The translations under genes and the position numbers were made by a program. DNA of 64,000 nucleotides from Pseudarthrobacter sp. W1I19 (GTDB lineage: Bacteria; Actinomycetota; Actinomycetes; Actinomycetales; Micrococcaceae). How positions within the stretch are numbered: position 1 is the stretch's first letter; every line of letters begins with the position of its first letter. Below the pieces are notes generated by a model that saw only the letters and a list, made by a program, of their open reading frames with translations, had not been told where the DNA came from and did no database searches. Below, one piece after another: positions 1-12,051 of the stretch. The stretch covers positions 3,596,001 to 3,660,000 of the forward strand of contig NZ_JAUSZR010000001.1 in NCBI RefSeq assembly GCF_030817835.1, given 5' to 3'.

Positions 1-477
1 GCACAGCCGGGCGACGTCTTGACGTTCACCGGCCCGGGTGGTGCCTACAATCCCGCACCCGATGCGGACTGGTACCTTTTCGCCGGGGACGAGGCTGCGC
101 TGCCGGCCATCGCGGCAGTCATCGAGTCGCTGCCGGCGGAAGCCGCCGGCCTGGCCTTCCTTGAGGTGGATTCCGACGCCGACATCCAACCCATCGCTGC
201 CCCGGCGGGATTGGAACTGCGCTGGCTCACCCGCAACGGCGTCCCCGCCGGCGACAGCAACCTCCTGGTCGAGGCCGTGGCGGAGGCCGCGTGGCCTGCC
301 GGCCGCGTGGACGTGTTCGCCCATGGCGAGCGTGGCTACATGAAAGCCCTGCGCGACGTCTTTTTCAAGCAGCGCGGCCTGGACCGCAAGCAGGTCTCGC
401 TCTCCGGCTACTGGGCCAAGGGCCGGGTGGAGGACGTGTTCCAGGCGGAGAAGAAGCTGCCGGTCGGCCAGATCTAG
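1..477 (+). CDS. Siderophore-interacting protein (ferric-siderophore reductase), C-terminal part
   Basis: The gene is cut by the window edge; 158 codons are open from base 1 to the TAG stop. The fragment starts in the FAD/NAD(P)H-binding part: a PGD turn, then DWYLFAGDEAALPAI, the SIP-family nucleotide-binding signature, and it ends with the conserved RKQVSLSGYWAKGR stretch that closes this family. Members of the ViuB/YqjH-like family reduce Fe(III)-siderophores in the cytoplasm with NAD(P)H to release iron. The N-terminal FAD domain lies outside the window. The stop codon directly abuts the stop of the convergent exporter gene, with no terminator between them. Confidence 0.88.
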   Translation, partial: AQPGDVLTFTGPGGAYNPAPDADWYLFAGDEAALPAIAAVIESLPAEAAGLAFLEVDSDADIQPIAAPAGLELRWLTRNGVPAGDSNLLVEAVAEAAWPAGRVDVFAHGERGYMKALRDVFFKQRGLDRKQVSLSGYWAKGRVEDVFQAEKKLPVGQI

Positions 478-1965
478 TCAGCGGCGGCGGGCGCGGCGCC
501 GCTCGTTGCTCGCCAGGCTCCGGGTCAGCGGCCGGGCAAGCGTGTCGCCGAGGACGATCCCGCCCGCCGTCCCCAGGACGATCGCACCGGCGTTGAGCAT
601 CCCGCCGGCGCCGAGGAGGATCTCGGCTTCCTCGATGGTGAGCACATACATGGACCGGAAGATGGTCAGGCCCGGCAGCAGGATCAAAGCTGCCGGCACG
701 GCCACCACAAGCTGCGGTGCCCCCATCCGCAGGGCAACCACGCGGGCCAGCAGGCCGATCACCACGGCGGCCAGCGCGGGCGAGAACCGGTCCCCGACTC
801 CCAGCTGGTTCGCTGCGAGCAGGACGAAGTAGCCCGCCACTCCCACCCCCGCCGTGGGCAGCAGCAGCTTCCAGGTGGTCTGTTCCGTAATCCCGATGGC
901 CATCACGGCCACCGCCACGAAGAGCACCAGGACCCAGAGGTCGTAGGCGGGCGGGAACGTCTCCGTGACGTCGATGCGCTGCATGCCCGTCAGCTCTCCC
1001 ACCACAAAGGCGACGGCGATGCCCGCCACGATGGCGCCGAACGTCAGCAGCGTTGACAGGAACCGTCCCGCAGCGGTGACGGGGAAGCCGTTGATCGCAT
1101 CCTGCACCGAGGAGACGAGGCGTCCCGTGGGCAGAAGCAGGAGGATGCCGCCCACCACCACGATGGCCGGCGATGTTGTCAGCCCGAACTGCCACAGCAC
1201 CAGCGCCAGCTGTGTCACCACAAATGAACAGCTGGCGGTGATGAAGAAGTCCGGCACCCGCCACCGGCCCAGCTGGCGGGCCAGCAGGCTGATGCCGATG
1301 TTGGCCACAAAGGCGATGGCCGAGGACACCGGCCCGCCGCCCAGGACGCCCACAAAGACCGCCGCGAAGGTTCCGAACGCCACCGTGACCAGCCATCGCG
1401 GGAACGGCTTGGGGCTGGTGATGGCCTCATCCAGCCGGCGGATGGCTTCGTCACGGCCCACTCCCCCCGCCACGATATCCGTGACGAGCTGGTGGACCTT
1501 GGCCAGGCCCGCGTAGTTGTTGGTCCAGGAGCGGACCACGCGCAGCAGCGCGATCGGTGTCTGGTCCTTGGGAGCGTAGTTGATGCCGACGGACTGGTTG
1601 GTGATGTCCACTTCGATGTTCTTCAGTCCCAGCGCTGCGGTGACGGCGATGATGCTGGTTTCCACCTCCAGTGCACCGGCTCCATAGCGGAACATGGTCT
1701 CGGCCAGGTGCAGGACAAAGTCGAGGGTCTTGCGGGCAGAGGTGTCGACGCCGCCCACCTGGATCATCGGGTTGGCATACGGGCTGCCTGTGAGCCGGTC
1801 CACGATGCTCAAGGGGGCGGTGGGCGGGCTTTCACCCTGGACCAGGCGCCGCAGCATTCTTTTCGCGGCGGCGTTCTGGCGCACCTGGGAGGGGGTCAGT
1901 GGTTCGGTTTTGGGCAAGCCGTCCGTCCGCGGCCTGCGCCCGGGGTACTCGGGCCGGTCAGTCAT
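478..1965 (-). CDS. Threonine/serine exporter family protein (ThrE-type)
   Basis: A 495-aa protein with the two-part ThrE architecture. It has a hydrophilic N-terminal half (about 1-190) carrying conserved motifs such as SPYANPMIQVGGVDTSARK and GALEVETSI, followed by about ten hydrophobic helices from WLVTVAFGTFAAVFVGVLGG onward (DUF1212 plus DUF3815-like halves). In Corynebacterium, ThrE exports threonine and serine across the membrane; substrate here is inferred from family. The ATG is preceded by a strong GGGAGGAGG ribosome-binding site 6 nt upstream. The C-terminus is very basic (RRRARRR). The gene stands alone between a convergent iron reductase and the downstream end of the Fem pair. 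Confidence 0.88.
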   Translation of the reverse strand: MTDRPEYPGRRPRTDGLPKTEPLTPSQVRQNAAAKRMLRRLVQGESPPTAPLSIVDRLTGSPYANPMIQVGGVDTSARKTLDFVLHLAETMFRYGAGALEVETSIIAVTAALGLKNIEVDITNQSVGINYAPKDQTPIALLRVVRSWTNNYAGLAKVHQLVTDIVAGGVGRDEAIRRLDEAITSPKPFPRWLVTVAFGTFAAVFVGVLGGGPVSSAIAFVANIGISLLARQLGRWRVPDFFITASCSFVVTQLALVLWQFGLTTSPAIVVVGGILLLLPTGRLVSSVQDAINGFPVTAAGRFLSTLLTFGAIVAGIAVAFVVGELTGMQRIDVTETFPPAYDLWVLVLFVAVAVMAIGITEQTTWKLLLPTAGVGVAGYFVLLAANQLGVGDRFSPALAAVVIGLLARVVALRMGAPQLVVAVPAALILLPGLTIFRSMYVLTIEEAEILLGAGGMLNAGAIVLGTAGGIVLGDTLARPLTRSLASNERRRARRR

Positions 1966-2020
1966 TGTTGCCTCCTCCCAGTGCGGCGCGGTGTCCCAGT
2001 GCGCTGTTGTGACCAGTCTT

Positions 2021-3337
2021 TCAGGCTGAACGCCTCAGGGGCAGCTTGCCCAACGCTGTGCGGGCGGCGGCCACCGCTGCCCGGGCCAGGCGGTTTGCGT
2101 GGAAGACGGCTGGCCGGACCGGCATCACGAAGTCACCCACCAGCTGGACCACTTCTCCGCCGAACCCCTTCTTGAATTCGTACCCGCCGTGGCCTTCCTC
2201 GTCCTGCCCGGAGATGCCGAACGTTCCGTAGAAGTTGTACCGAATGTACCCCTTTTCCAGCGCGTGCAGCATCATTCCCCAATAGAGCGAGGTGGCCCCG
2301 TTGAAGTAGATGTAGTCCTGCACGGTGCCGCCGATCACGCACACCACCTCGTCCCCGTAGCAGACGAAGTGGATGGCGGCCACTGTGGCAACACCCACGG
2401 AGTCGGGGAACCGCTCGATGTCCCTAAGGCTCCGCTCGTAACTGTCCACGAGGTCCTGGACCACCTTGAGCCGGTTCGCCTTTTTCTTGCTGCCGGTCTC
2501 TTCCACCTCGCGGCGCAACTCGGCGGCGGTAGCGGCTTCGGCCGCCATCCGTTCCGTGATGGATTTCCGGTAGGCCGGGATATCGATTTTGGCCATCATG
2601 AGTTTGGTGAATTCCGGGGAGGTGGTGCGGAGCAGGTGCTCGTAGTAGCCGCGTTCGCGGTAGACGAACCCCTTTTCATCCCCGGCCTTGCTCAGTGCGC
2701 CGTAGAAGTCGTCGAGGGTTTCCAGCGTGGCCTGTTCCAGGAAAACACCGTTTTTCTCCGCTTTCCGGATGGCCTTGCGGGTCCGGTAGCTGGTGCCCAT
2801 GATGAGCTCTTCGGCGTCCTTGATTCCGGTCAGGTCCTTGATGAACATCCAGTTCACGTTGACAAAGTTCATGTCCAGACCCTGGTGCTGGAAGCCCAGG
2901 CCGGACAGCCGTGACACCAGCGGGCGGTTGTCCTCAACCTCCGGGTGCTCTGCACCGTCCTCGTCACGGGCGATGTACTTCAGGTTGGGGGAAATCCGCA
3001 GTTCCGCGGCTTTGCGCCCGGCGGCGCGCCCGCGGAGGAGTCCGACGACGTCACGCACCAGTTCGAGGTCCGTGTAGTCCATCAGGGGGCCCTTGGCGCA
3101 TTCACACACGGTGTACCCCAGGCGGGTGGTGGTGTAGTTCAGCTTCCCGGCGGCCACCAGTTCGCCGCCGCGCCGGATGCCGAAGAGCTCCACCTGCTGG
3201 CCGCGGGCGCGCTGGAAACGGGCGAAGTCGACGGACTGGAGGAAGCTGTTCTGCGGGTGCTTAGCCGCAAAGGCCTCGAACTCGGGGTCGTTGAGGATGG
3301 CAAATTCAAGATCGGTGCCGGTGGTGACTGGATTCAA
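2021..3337 (-). CDS. FemABX peptidyltransferase with helical arm (lipid II interpeptide-bridge enzyme)
   Basis: A 438-aa FemABX-family protein, expected to add amino acids from aminoacyl-tRNA to the peptidoglycan stem peptide on lipid II. Two GNAT-like halves are visible. A strongly charged helical segment at about residues 257-308 (from KSITERMAAEAATAAELRRE to SYERSLRDIERF) matches the coiled-coil arm of FemA. The C-terminal half carries YIYFNGATSLYWGMMLHALEK and YNFYGTFG, typical of the family. The start is TTG preceded by AAGGAAA. A second FemABX gene lies 127 nt upstream on the same strand but lacks the arm, so the two may add different residues of the bridge. The residue specificity cannot be read from sequence. 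Confidence 0.88.
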   Translation of the reverse strand: MNPVTTGTDLEFAILNDPEFEAFAAKHPQNSFLQSVDFARFQRARGQQVELFGIRRGGELVAAGKLNYTTTRLGYTVCECAKGPLMDYTDLELVRDVVGLLRGRAAGRKAAELRISPNLKYIARDEDGAEHPEVEDNRPLVSRLSGLGFQHQGLDMNFVNVNWMFIKDLTGIKDAEELIMGTSYRTRKAIRKAEKNGVFLEQATLETLDDFYGALSKAGDEKGFVYRERGYYEHLLRTTSPEFTKLMMAKIDIPAYRKSITERMAAEAATAAELRREVEETGSKKKANRLKVVQDLVDSYERSLRDIERFPDSVGVATVAAIHFVCYGDEVVCVIGGTVQDYIYFNGATSLYWGMMLHALEKGYIRYNFYGTFGISGQDEEGHGGYEFKKGFGGEVVQLVGDFVMPVRPAVFHANRLARAAVAAARTALGKLPLRRSA

Positions 3338-3464
3338 GGGATTTCCTTATTCACGGGTGTGCGGCCAACAGGTAAGCCGCTGGATCAGGGGCGGGTATGC
3401 GGGCGCGGCCTTGTTTACAGTCCGGGGTTTCAGCCTGCTGGCTAAGCCTGCGCCGGGGCTGCGG

Positions 3465-4598
3465 TCAGTAGAACTGCTGGCCGGTCCGTGCCGTTTCAAT
3501 CCGGCGGAAGACCTTTTCTGCGCCGTTGACCCAGAGTCGGTGGCGGAGCGGGGCAAGGATGTAGTCGTGGCAGCCCACAAAATCCGTGACGGTTTTGGTG
3601 AAGCTGGTCTTGAACATCCCCATGCCATACAGGTTGTGGCTCTTGTCCTTGATCCGGGCGGCCGGCGGTGTTCCGCAGAAGTCGTATTCGGTGCAGCCAA
3701 GTTCCTGCATCCGCCGGATGGCTGCCCACTGAACCAGGTGCGAATCGCCGTACTGTTTGCGGTTCTGGGTGGAACCGCCGTCCTTGTACGTTGCCTTGGC
3801 GCCGTAATTGATCACGAAGGCGCCCACGCTGGGTTTGCCGTCCTCGTATACGAAGAAGAAGTTGCCCTGGCCGCGGCTGCAGAATTCGTCCCAGAACGCA
3901 GCGTAGTACTTGTAACCGCGCAGGGGCATGGAGCCCTTGGCTTTCACGGTGTCCGCCATGAGGTCATAGAGCGCGCGGTAGGTTTCGGGGCCGGGTTCTT
4001 TCCGGAGCACCTCGCAGCCTTCCCGTTCAGCACGGCGGATGGCATTGCGGGCCCGGGAGGAGATGGCTTTGAAGACTGTTTCTTCGGCGCCGGAAATGTC
4101 CAGCAATGCGGTGGAGTCGTTGGACTGGATGTTGGGTGCCTTCACCAGGCCGGCGGCGGCCAGTTGGGCCTGGGCATCAGCGGAGTCCACGACGTCCGGT
4201 TCGATCTTGATGGTGAAGACGTTCAGCTTCCTGTCGCGGACAAAGGCTGCGCAGGCTTCCAGCGCCGCCTTGAGGTCCCCGGCAGCTGCCAGGTCAGGGC
4301 CCTTGATGAGGTACCAGAGCCGGCCCATGACCGGAAACTTTTTCTCCAGTACCAGGTTGTAGCTGGCAGAGCCAGGGGTTTCCAGCACCAGGAACCGGAC
4401 TTTCCAGCCAGCGCCGTTTTTTACCGTGGCGTACGCGGCGGACTGCAGCATATTGCCGCCGTTCGGGTTGGCCGTGACGTGCTTGTCCCAGTTTTCAATT
4501 TCCTCGGCTGTGGCAAAACGTGCGGTGAATTCTCGCAAAGGGGCCGTGTCCAATCGGGGGTTGTGCGCGGTTCTGTACTCGTGGCTGCGTGCGGACAT
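3465..4598 (-). CDS. FemABX peptidyltransferase without helical arm
   Basis: A 377-aa FemABX-family protein, shorter than its downstream neighbour because the coiled-coil arm is absent. Family features include NAIRRAEREGCEV (about 185-197), GSMPLRGYKYY, YKDGGSTQNRK and the YDFCGTPP strand near the C-terminus. Expected role: transfer of an amino acid from aminoacyl-tRNA to lipid II during interpeptide-bridge synthesis, at the inner face of the membrane. ATG start with GAGG 6-7 nt upstream. It is the first gene of a likely two-gene unit, with the arm-containing paralogue 127 nt downstream. Arthrobacter-type peptidoglycan usually has a mixed Ala/Thr/Ser bridge, which would fit two enzymes; that link is inference. 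Confidence 0.87.
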   Translation of the reverse strand: MSARSHEYRTAHNPRLDTAPLREFTARFATAEEIENWDKHVTANPNGGNMLQSAAYATVKNGAGWKVRFLVLETPGSASYNLVLEKKFPVMGRLWYLIKGPDLAAAGDLKAALEACAAFVRDRKLNVFTIKIEPDVVDSADAQAQLAAAGLVKAPNIQSNDSTALLDISGAEETVFKAISSRARNAIRRAEREGCEVLRKEPGPETYRALYDLMADTVKAKGSMPLRGYKYYAAFWDEFCSRGQGNFFFVYEDGKPSVGAFVINYGAKATYKDGGSTQNRKQYGDSHLVQWAAIRRMQELGCTEYDFCGTPPAARIKDKSHNLYGMGMFKTSFTKTVTDFVGCHDYILAPLRHRLWVNGAEKVFRRIETARTGQQFY

Positions 4599-4724
4599 GC
4601 AGCCTCAAGTCTAAAGCCTGGCGGCGCCGCGGCTTTTCAGCAGGACGGACTCGAGCCGTATATCGAAGCTGGGAACGGGCCTGTTGCCTTGACTCCAGCA
4701 AGGCTCTTGACGAGGGTTGGGGGC

Positions 4725-5270
4725 ATGCAGCCGTATGCCGGACAGTTGGAGCCATCCCCGCGGAAAAATCAGGACCGGCCGGGCGTCAGCAGACAAGTCC
4801 TGCTGTTGGTTGCCTTCCTGGCTGCATCGTTCCTTGTTGCGGGTCTCGGCTCACTCGCCACCTTCAATAACGTGACAGGCTGGTACGCCGCCGCGGACAA
4901 GGCGCCCTGGTCACCGCCGGACTGGGTGTTCGGCCCGGTCTGGACTTTTCTCTACGCCGGGATGGCCGTGGCCGCATGGCTGGTATGGCGCGAGCAGGAA
5001 CCCGGCACCCCGCGCGCATTGGGGTTATACGGCCTCCAGCTTGCCTTGAACCTTGCGTGGACGCCCGTGTTCTTCGGCCTCTACCCCGCCATCGGCGGAG
5101 CTGCCCTGTGGCTGGCCCTGGGCATCATCATTGCCCTGATCGCCGCCGTCGCGGTTACCGTGCTGGCCTTCGGCCCCATCAGCCGCACGGCAGGCCTGCT
5201 TCTGCTGCCGTACGTGTCCTGGCTGGTGTTCGCCACAACGCTGAACGGGTGGGCCGCCCTCAACAACTGA
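4725..5270 (+). CDS. TspO/MBR family tryptophan-rich sensory protein
   Basis: A 181-aa membrane protein with five hydrophobic helices and the TspO signature after helix 1: WYAAADKAPWSPPDWVFGPV, then WTFLYAGMAVAAWLVW. Bacterial TspO proteins bind porphyrins and are linked to tetrapyrrole handling and stress sensing; the role here is not known. The start at 4725 was chosen because it places about 30 residues before helix 1; the same frame is open far upstream, but that region is antisense to the Fem genes and is a high-GC artefact. GAGG lies about 9 nt before the ATG. Divergent from the Fem pair and convergent with sdaA. Confidence 0.87.
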   Translation: MQPYAGQLEPSPRKNQDRPGVSRQVLLLVAFLAASFLVAGLGSLATFNNVTGWYAAADKAPWSPPDWVFGPVWTFLYAGMAVAAWLVWREQEPGTPRALGLYGLQLALNLAWTPVFFGLYPAIGGAALWLALGIIIALIAAVAVTVLAFGPISRTAGLLLLPYVSWLVFATTLNGWAALNN

Positions 5271-5301
5271 CCGGCGGTCCACCTGTCGCTTTCAAGCCCC
5301 G

Positions 5302-6699
5302 CTAACACACGGCCACATTGACAGCCAGGCCGCCCATGGCGGTTTCCTTGTATTTGGAGCTCATGTCCTTGCCGGTCTCGCGCATGGTCACAATGACCTC
5401 ATCGAGCGAGACGCGGTGCGAACCGTCACCCCACAGCGCCATCTTCGCGGCGTTGATGGCCTTGGCCGCGGCGATTGCGTTGCGTTCGATGCAGGGCACC
5501 TGGACCAGGCCGCCGATCGGGTCGCAGGTCAGGCCCAGGTTGTGTTCCATCGCGATCTCGGCCGCGTTTTCCACCTGGGCGGGTGTTCCGCCCATCACCT
5601 CGGCCAGTCCGGCCGCTGCCATGGACGACGCCGATCCTACCTCGCCCTGGCAGCCCACCTCAGCCCCGGAGATAGACGCCTGCTCCTTGTAGAGCACCCC
5701 GACGGCGCCCGCGGTGAGCAGGAACTTCACCACGACGTCGTCGCGGTCCTCCTGGGTGGCATTCTCCATCCCGGGGGCATAATGCAGTGCGTAGTACAGC
5801 ACCGCCGGGATGATCCCGGCCGCGCCGTTGGTGGGGGCGGTGACCACCCGGCCGCCGGACGCGTTTTCCTCGTTGACGGCCAGGGCGATCAAGTTAACCC
5901 ACTCCTGCCAATACTTCGGGTCCCGGTCCTTGTCTTCCTTCAGCAGCCGGTCATGCCAGTCAGGCGCACGACGGCGGACCTTCAGTCCCCCGGGCAGCAG
6001 CCCTTCACGCTTCAGGGACACCTGCACGCAGTCCTCCATCACCGACCAGATGTGCAGCAGGCCCTCGCGGATGTCCTCTTCCGAGCGGGAGGCCTTCTCG
6101 TTGACCAGCATGATGTCGGCAATGGAAAGTCCTTTGGACTGGCAGCGCCCCAAAAGTTCCGCGGCGGTCCGGAACGGCAGCGGAAGTTCTTTCTTGGACT
6201 CCTCCAGCTGTTGCCGTGCAGCGTCCTCCTCGCCTTCCCGGACGATGAAGCCGCCGCCCACGGAGAAGAACGTGGCGGTGTGCAGGATCTCGTCCTCGGC
6301 GTCGAAGATGGTGAAGGTCATGCCGTTAGTGTGCCGCGGCAGTATGGTCAGCGGCCGCAGCACCATGTCCTTCACCCCATACGGCAGGGGCACCTCACCG
6401 GCCAGTTTCAGGATTCCGGTTTCGGCAATCGCGCTCAGCCGTTCCTCCACCTCGTCCGGCAGGATCAGCTCCGGATGGAAGCCCTCCAGTCCCAGCAGGA
6501 TCGCGGTCATGGTGCCGTGCCCGTGGCCGGTCGCCGCGAGCGAACCATAAAGGTCCACCCGCAGCGACGCCACTCGGTCCAGCGCTCCGGAGGACTTCAG
6601 CTCCTCGGCGAAGACGGCCGCAGCCCGCATCGGCCCTACGGTGTGCGAACTCGAAGGCCCGATCCCGATGGAGAAGAGATCAAAGACACCAACAGCCAT
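5302..6699 (-). CDS. sdaA: L-serine ammonia-lyase (iron-sulfur type)
   Basis: A 465-aa single-chain L-serine dehydratase, deaminating serine to pyruvate and ammonia in the cytoplasm. The beta domain opens with [23 protein letters not shown]. The alpha domain shows the 4Fe-4S cysteine regions [20 protein letters not shown] and [18 protein letters not shown]. The very C-terminal cysteine (NVAVC) matches the tail cysteine that occupies the active site in this family. It lies 43 nt downstream of gcvH on the same strand, so it looks like the last gene of the glycine-cleavage operon. That makes metabolic sense: glycine and C1 units give serine, and SdaA turns serine into pyruvate. Likely controlled by the glycine riboswitch far upstream through read-through (inference). 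Confidence 0.95.
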   Translation of the reverse strand: MAVGVFDLFSIGIGPSSSHTVGPMRAAAVFAEELKSSGALDRVASLRVDLYGSLAATGHGHGTMTAILLGLEGFHPELILPDEVEERLSAIAETGILKLAGEVPLPYGVKDMVLRPLTILPRHTNGMTFTIFDAEDEILHTATFFSVGGGFIVREGEEDAARQQLEESKKELPLPFRTAAELLGRCQSKGLSIADIMLVNEKASRSEEDIREGLLHIWSVMEDCVQVSLKREGLLPGGLKVRRRAPDWHDRLLKEDKDRDPKYWQEWVNLIALAVNEENASGGRVVTAPTNGAAGIIPAVLYYALHYAPGMENATQEDRDDVVVKFLLTAGAVGVLYKEQASISGAEVGCQGEVGSASSMAAAGLAEVMGGTPAQVENAAEIAMEHNLGLTCDPIGGLVQVPCIERNAIAAAKAINAAKMALWGDGSHRVSLDEVIVTMRETGKDMSSKYKETAMGGLAVNVAVC

Positions 6700-6742
6700 G
6701 TGCGTAAATCCTTAATAGAGGTTTGGTGCTGCTCGGCGGAAC

Positions 6743-7126
6743 TTAAAGGTCCCCGCCATTTTTGGAGGCGTACTCCTGCGCGGACAACAGGGGTCCTTCG
6801 GACTCGGCAGCTACCTTGAAGAGCCAGCCGGCGCCATACGGATCGTTGTTGATCAGCGCGGGATCATCCACAACTCCAGTATTGATCTCCACCACCTCAC
6901 CCGTCACTGGTGAGTACAAATCGGAGACCGACTTCGTGGACTCCACTTCACCACACGTCTCCCCCGCAGTCACCGTGGCACCCACCTCGGGCAAGTCCAC
7001 GTAGACGATGTCGCCGAGGGCATCCGTAGCGACAGCGGAAATCCCGATCGAAACCAGGTTCCCACCCTCCCGGGCCATCCACTCGTGCTCGTCGGAGTAC
7101 TGCAGGTCAGCGGCAACTTTAGCCAT
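6743..7126 (-). CDS. gcvH: Glycine cleavage system H protein
   Basis: A 127-aa lipoyl carrier protein of the glycine cleavage complex. The lipoylated lysine is K65 in [13 protein letters not shown]; the fold-defining segments YSDEHEWMA and [12 protein letters not shown] are present, and length matches the family. It shuttles the aminomethyl group from GcvP to GcvT. ATG start with AAAAGGA 9 nt upstream. It is separated from gcvT by a 459-nt gap containing repeats but no other gene, and is followed after 43 nt by sdaA. Confidence 0.97.
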   Translation of the reverse strand: MAKVAADLQYSDEHEWMAREGGNLVSIGISAVATDALGDIVYVDLPEVGATVTAGETCGEVESTKSVSDLYSPVTGEVVEINTGVVDDPALINNDPYGAGWLFKVAAESEGPLLSAQEYASKNGGDL

Positions 7127-7585
7127 GTGTGTTTTTCCTTTTGCTTGTTTGTTCGAAAACTCTTGTGGCTGGGTTGGGTGCGGCTGTGCGGATTCCTCCG
7201 CGTACTGGCTCGTTCCTCGCCTCTGACGTACGCTTCCGGAATCCCCACAGCCGCCAAAACAGGTTCAGTTTTCGAGGCCAACAGTCCCAAGAAAAACAAA
7301 CACGTCGCCAGAGTGCCGCAGGCTCCTGTTACCGACCAGCGCAACCACGGGCCCGGAGCGACAACCCGTGGGTTTCGAGGGATTTAACCGCCCAAGTTGG
7401 TGAGTCGATCGTCCCCCGGGTTTCGACAGGCTCAACCACCGAATTGGTGACCGGCGGGGCCCCTTCGGGTGCGGCCTCCGGCAGCGTGCGTCTAAGGGAG
7501 CGTCACGTCCGCCCAGCGGGCGTCTTCGCGACCGAGCACGCAGAGGAGGCCGGACCCGACGGGCCAAAGGTGAACAAGCGCGTGG
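7127..7585. other. Gene-free gap in the gcv operon with two repeat copies
   Basis: 459 nt between gcvT and gcvH hold no convincing gene. The minus-strand open frame at 7265-7567 has no family features and runs across the repeats. Two copies of a dispersed element occur at 7371-7403 and 7419-7450. I see no riboswitch-like conserved core here. A separate promoter for gcvH-sdaA may lie in this gap, but I could not identify one with confidence. Confidence 0.6.
7371..7450. repeat. Two tandem copies of a dispersed GGTTTCGA element
   Basis: Copy 1 (7371-7403) reads GGTTTCGAGGGATTTAACCG and continues to AAGTTGGTGA. Copy 2 (7419-7450) reads GGTTTCGACAGGCTCAACCA and continues to AATTGGTGA. The copies are 48 bp apart start to start. 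Inverted copies of the same core occur at 8752-8780 and 26766-26793. Each copy is an imperfect palindrome (GGTT...AACC ends), like a REP-type intergenic element. Confidence 0.7.
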
Positions 7586-8734
7586 TTACAGGGAGCGCTT
7601 GTAGAACGGGAGGTCGACGACTCCGAAGGGCTCTGCCTTGCCGCGGAGATCGATGTCCAGTGCCGTGCCGGGCTGGGTGAACTCGACGTCGACGTATGCC
7701 ATGGCTATGGGGTAGCCGAGGGTGGGCGAGGGCTGGCCGGAGGTGACCTCGCCGACGACGCTGCCGTCCTTGAGGACCGGGTAGTGGGCTCGGCCGGCGC
7801 GGCGGCCCAATCCCTTGAGCCCGACGAGCCTGCGCCCGGCGGTGGAGCCGGCGCCCGCTTCCTTTTTGGCTGCCAGGGCGGCCTTGCCCACGAAGTCGCC
7901 TTCCTTGGACAGGGCGACGACGGGTCCCAGGCCTGCTGCGAACGGGTCGCCCTGCAGCGACAGTTCATTGCCGTAAAGGGGCATCCCCGCTTCGAGCCGG
8001 AGGGAGTCGCGGGAAGCCAGGCCCGCGGGCGTCAGCTCCCCGTCGTCGGCGATGGCAACAAGCGACTGCCAAAGCCCGGGGGCGTCGTCGTTGGACACAA
8101 AGATCTCGAAACCGTCTTCGCCGGTGTAGCCGGTCCGGGCGAGCAGCAGGGCCAGCCCTGCGCCGCCCACCAGGAAGGGGACCTCGACGGCGGCGTAGTA
8201 CTTCAGTTCCGCCACGAGGCCGTGGTGGGCGGCCGGAACCAGGCGGAGCAGCAGCTCCTGCGCCTTGGGGCCCTGCACCGCGATCAGCGAAGTGGTATCG
8301 GAAGCGTCGTCCACCTGCACGTCGAACCCGGCAGCCCGCTTGGCCAGTTCAGCGGCCACCACGGCGGCATTGCCGGCATTGGGGACCACCAGGAAGACGT
8401 CGGTGCCGTCGGCAGCCAGTGGCCGCCGGTAGGTGATGAGGTCGTCGATGATGCCGCCGTCCTCGTTGCAGATCAGCGAGTATTTGGCTTTGCCCACGGG
8501 CATAGCGGAAATTTTTCCCACCAGGGCGTAGTCCAGGAACGCGGCGGCCTCCGGCCCGGTGACCCAGACCTCGCCCATGTGGGAAAGGTCGAACAGCCCG
8601 GCGCTCTTGCGGACGGCATGGTGCTCGGCGAGCTCGGAGGTGTACTTCAGTGGCATCTGCCAGCCGCCGAAGTCGGTAAAGGAGGCACCCAGCTTCTTGT
8701 GCTCCGCGTAAAGAGCGGTGTACTTCTCACTCAT
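7586..8734 (-). CDS. gcvT: Glycine cleavage system T protein (aminomethyltransferase)
   Basis: A 382-aa tetrahydrofolate-dependent aminomethyltransferase. It opens with YAEHKKLGASFTDFGGWQMP and AVRKSAGLFDLSHMGEV, the classic GcvT N-terminus, and has ARTGYTGEDGFEIF and LRLEAGMPLYGNEL in the folate-binding body. It releases ammonia from the H-protein-bound aminomethyl group and makes 5,10-methylene-THF. The ATG lies 4 nt after the gcvP stop, and its ribosome-binding site GGAAGG sits inside the last codons of gcvP, so translation of the two genes is probably coupled. Confidence 0.97.
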   Translation of the reverse strand: MSEKYTALYAEHKKLGASFTDFGGWQMPLKYTSELAEHHAVRKSAGLFDLSHMGEVWVTGPEAAAFLDYALVGKISAMPVGKAKYSLICNEDGGIIDDLITYRRPLAADGTDVFLVVPNAGNAAVVAAELAKRAAGFDVQVDDASDTTSLIAVQGPKAQELLLRLVPAAHHGLVAELKYYAAVEVPFLVGGAGLALLLARTGYTGEDGFEIFVSNDDAPGLWQSLVAIADDGELTPAGLASRDSLRLEAGMPLYGNELSLQGDPFAAGLGPVVALSKEGDFVGKAALAAKKEAGAGSTAGRRLVGLKGLGRRAGRAHYPVLKDGSVVGEVTSGQPSPTLGYPIAMAYVDVEFTQPGTALDIDLRGKAEPFGVVDLPFYKRSL

Positions 8735-8738
8735 GCGG

Positions 8739-11669
<2,931 letters not shown>

Positions 11670-11715
11670 GAGGAACTCCATACATAAGGCGGCGCAGGGT
11701 ACGCCACATCGATTC

Positions 11716-11955
11716 GGGTCCTCCCCGCTCTGTAACTGGACCTGAGAGTTTCCGCGTTCCCTGCTTGCGCCGGTCCCGCTTGCACCGTCGGTGAGCACAG
11801 CAGTCCAGGATTCGGGACGGTCTCCCGGGGCGGACAGCGTGCTGCTTTCCAGAGGTGCCTCGCCGCGGCGGTACATGGGCCTGTGAGATTCCTGGGGAGG
11901 TATTGCTCCTACGGCGCCTGCTTGTACCTTCTGGCAGAACTCTCCCGCCGCAGAT
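11716..11955 (-). promoter_or_regulatory. Tandem glycine riboswitch upstream of gcvP
   Basis: Read on the minus strand, two glycine aptamers follow one another in the gcvP leader. Aptamer 1 (about 11955-11838) has GGCGGGAGAGTTC, GCCGTAGGAGCAA, CTCCCCAGGAATCTCACAGG, GTACCGCCGCGGCGAGGC and CACCTCTGGAAAGCAG. Aptamer 2 (about 11837-11716) has GACTGCTGTGCTCACCGACG, GGTGCAAGCGGG, GGAAACTCTCAGGTCCAGTT and ACAGAGCGGGGAGGACC. These are the conserved cores of the glycine riboswitch family, which in gcv leaders usually turns expression on when glycine is abundant. About 46 nt separate the second aptamer from the gcvP GTG. I see no clear terminator hairpin, so translational control or Rho is possible. 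Confidence 0.93.
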
Positions 11956-12051
11956 CAAAGGCTATTCAATTAGGTTGTTTTTGCTGGCGGCCGCAACGGC
12001 CGGCACATGCACCAATTCTCCTATGGCACTGCCCCCGGGGCAAATGAACGG

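Noticed and set aside
3177..4724. Long upstream extension of the TspO frame
   Set aside because: Antisense to both Fem genes; TspO homology begins only after 4725.
7265..7567. 100-codon minus-strand frame between gcvT and gcvH
   Set aside because: It spans two repeat copies, is Arg/Pro-rich and lacks a family.
7127..7585. Second glycine riboswitch before gcvH
   Set aside because: None of the conserved aptamer blocks seen at 11716-11955 occurs here.
11670..11876. 69-residue N-terminal extension of GcvP
   Set aside because: This stretch is the glycine riboswitch leader, and the GTG at 11669 has a ribosome-binding site.
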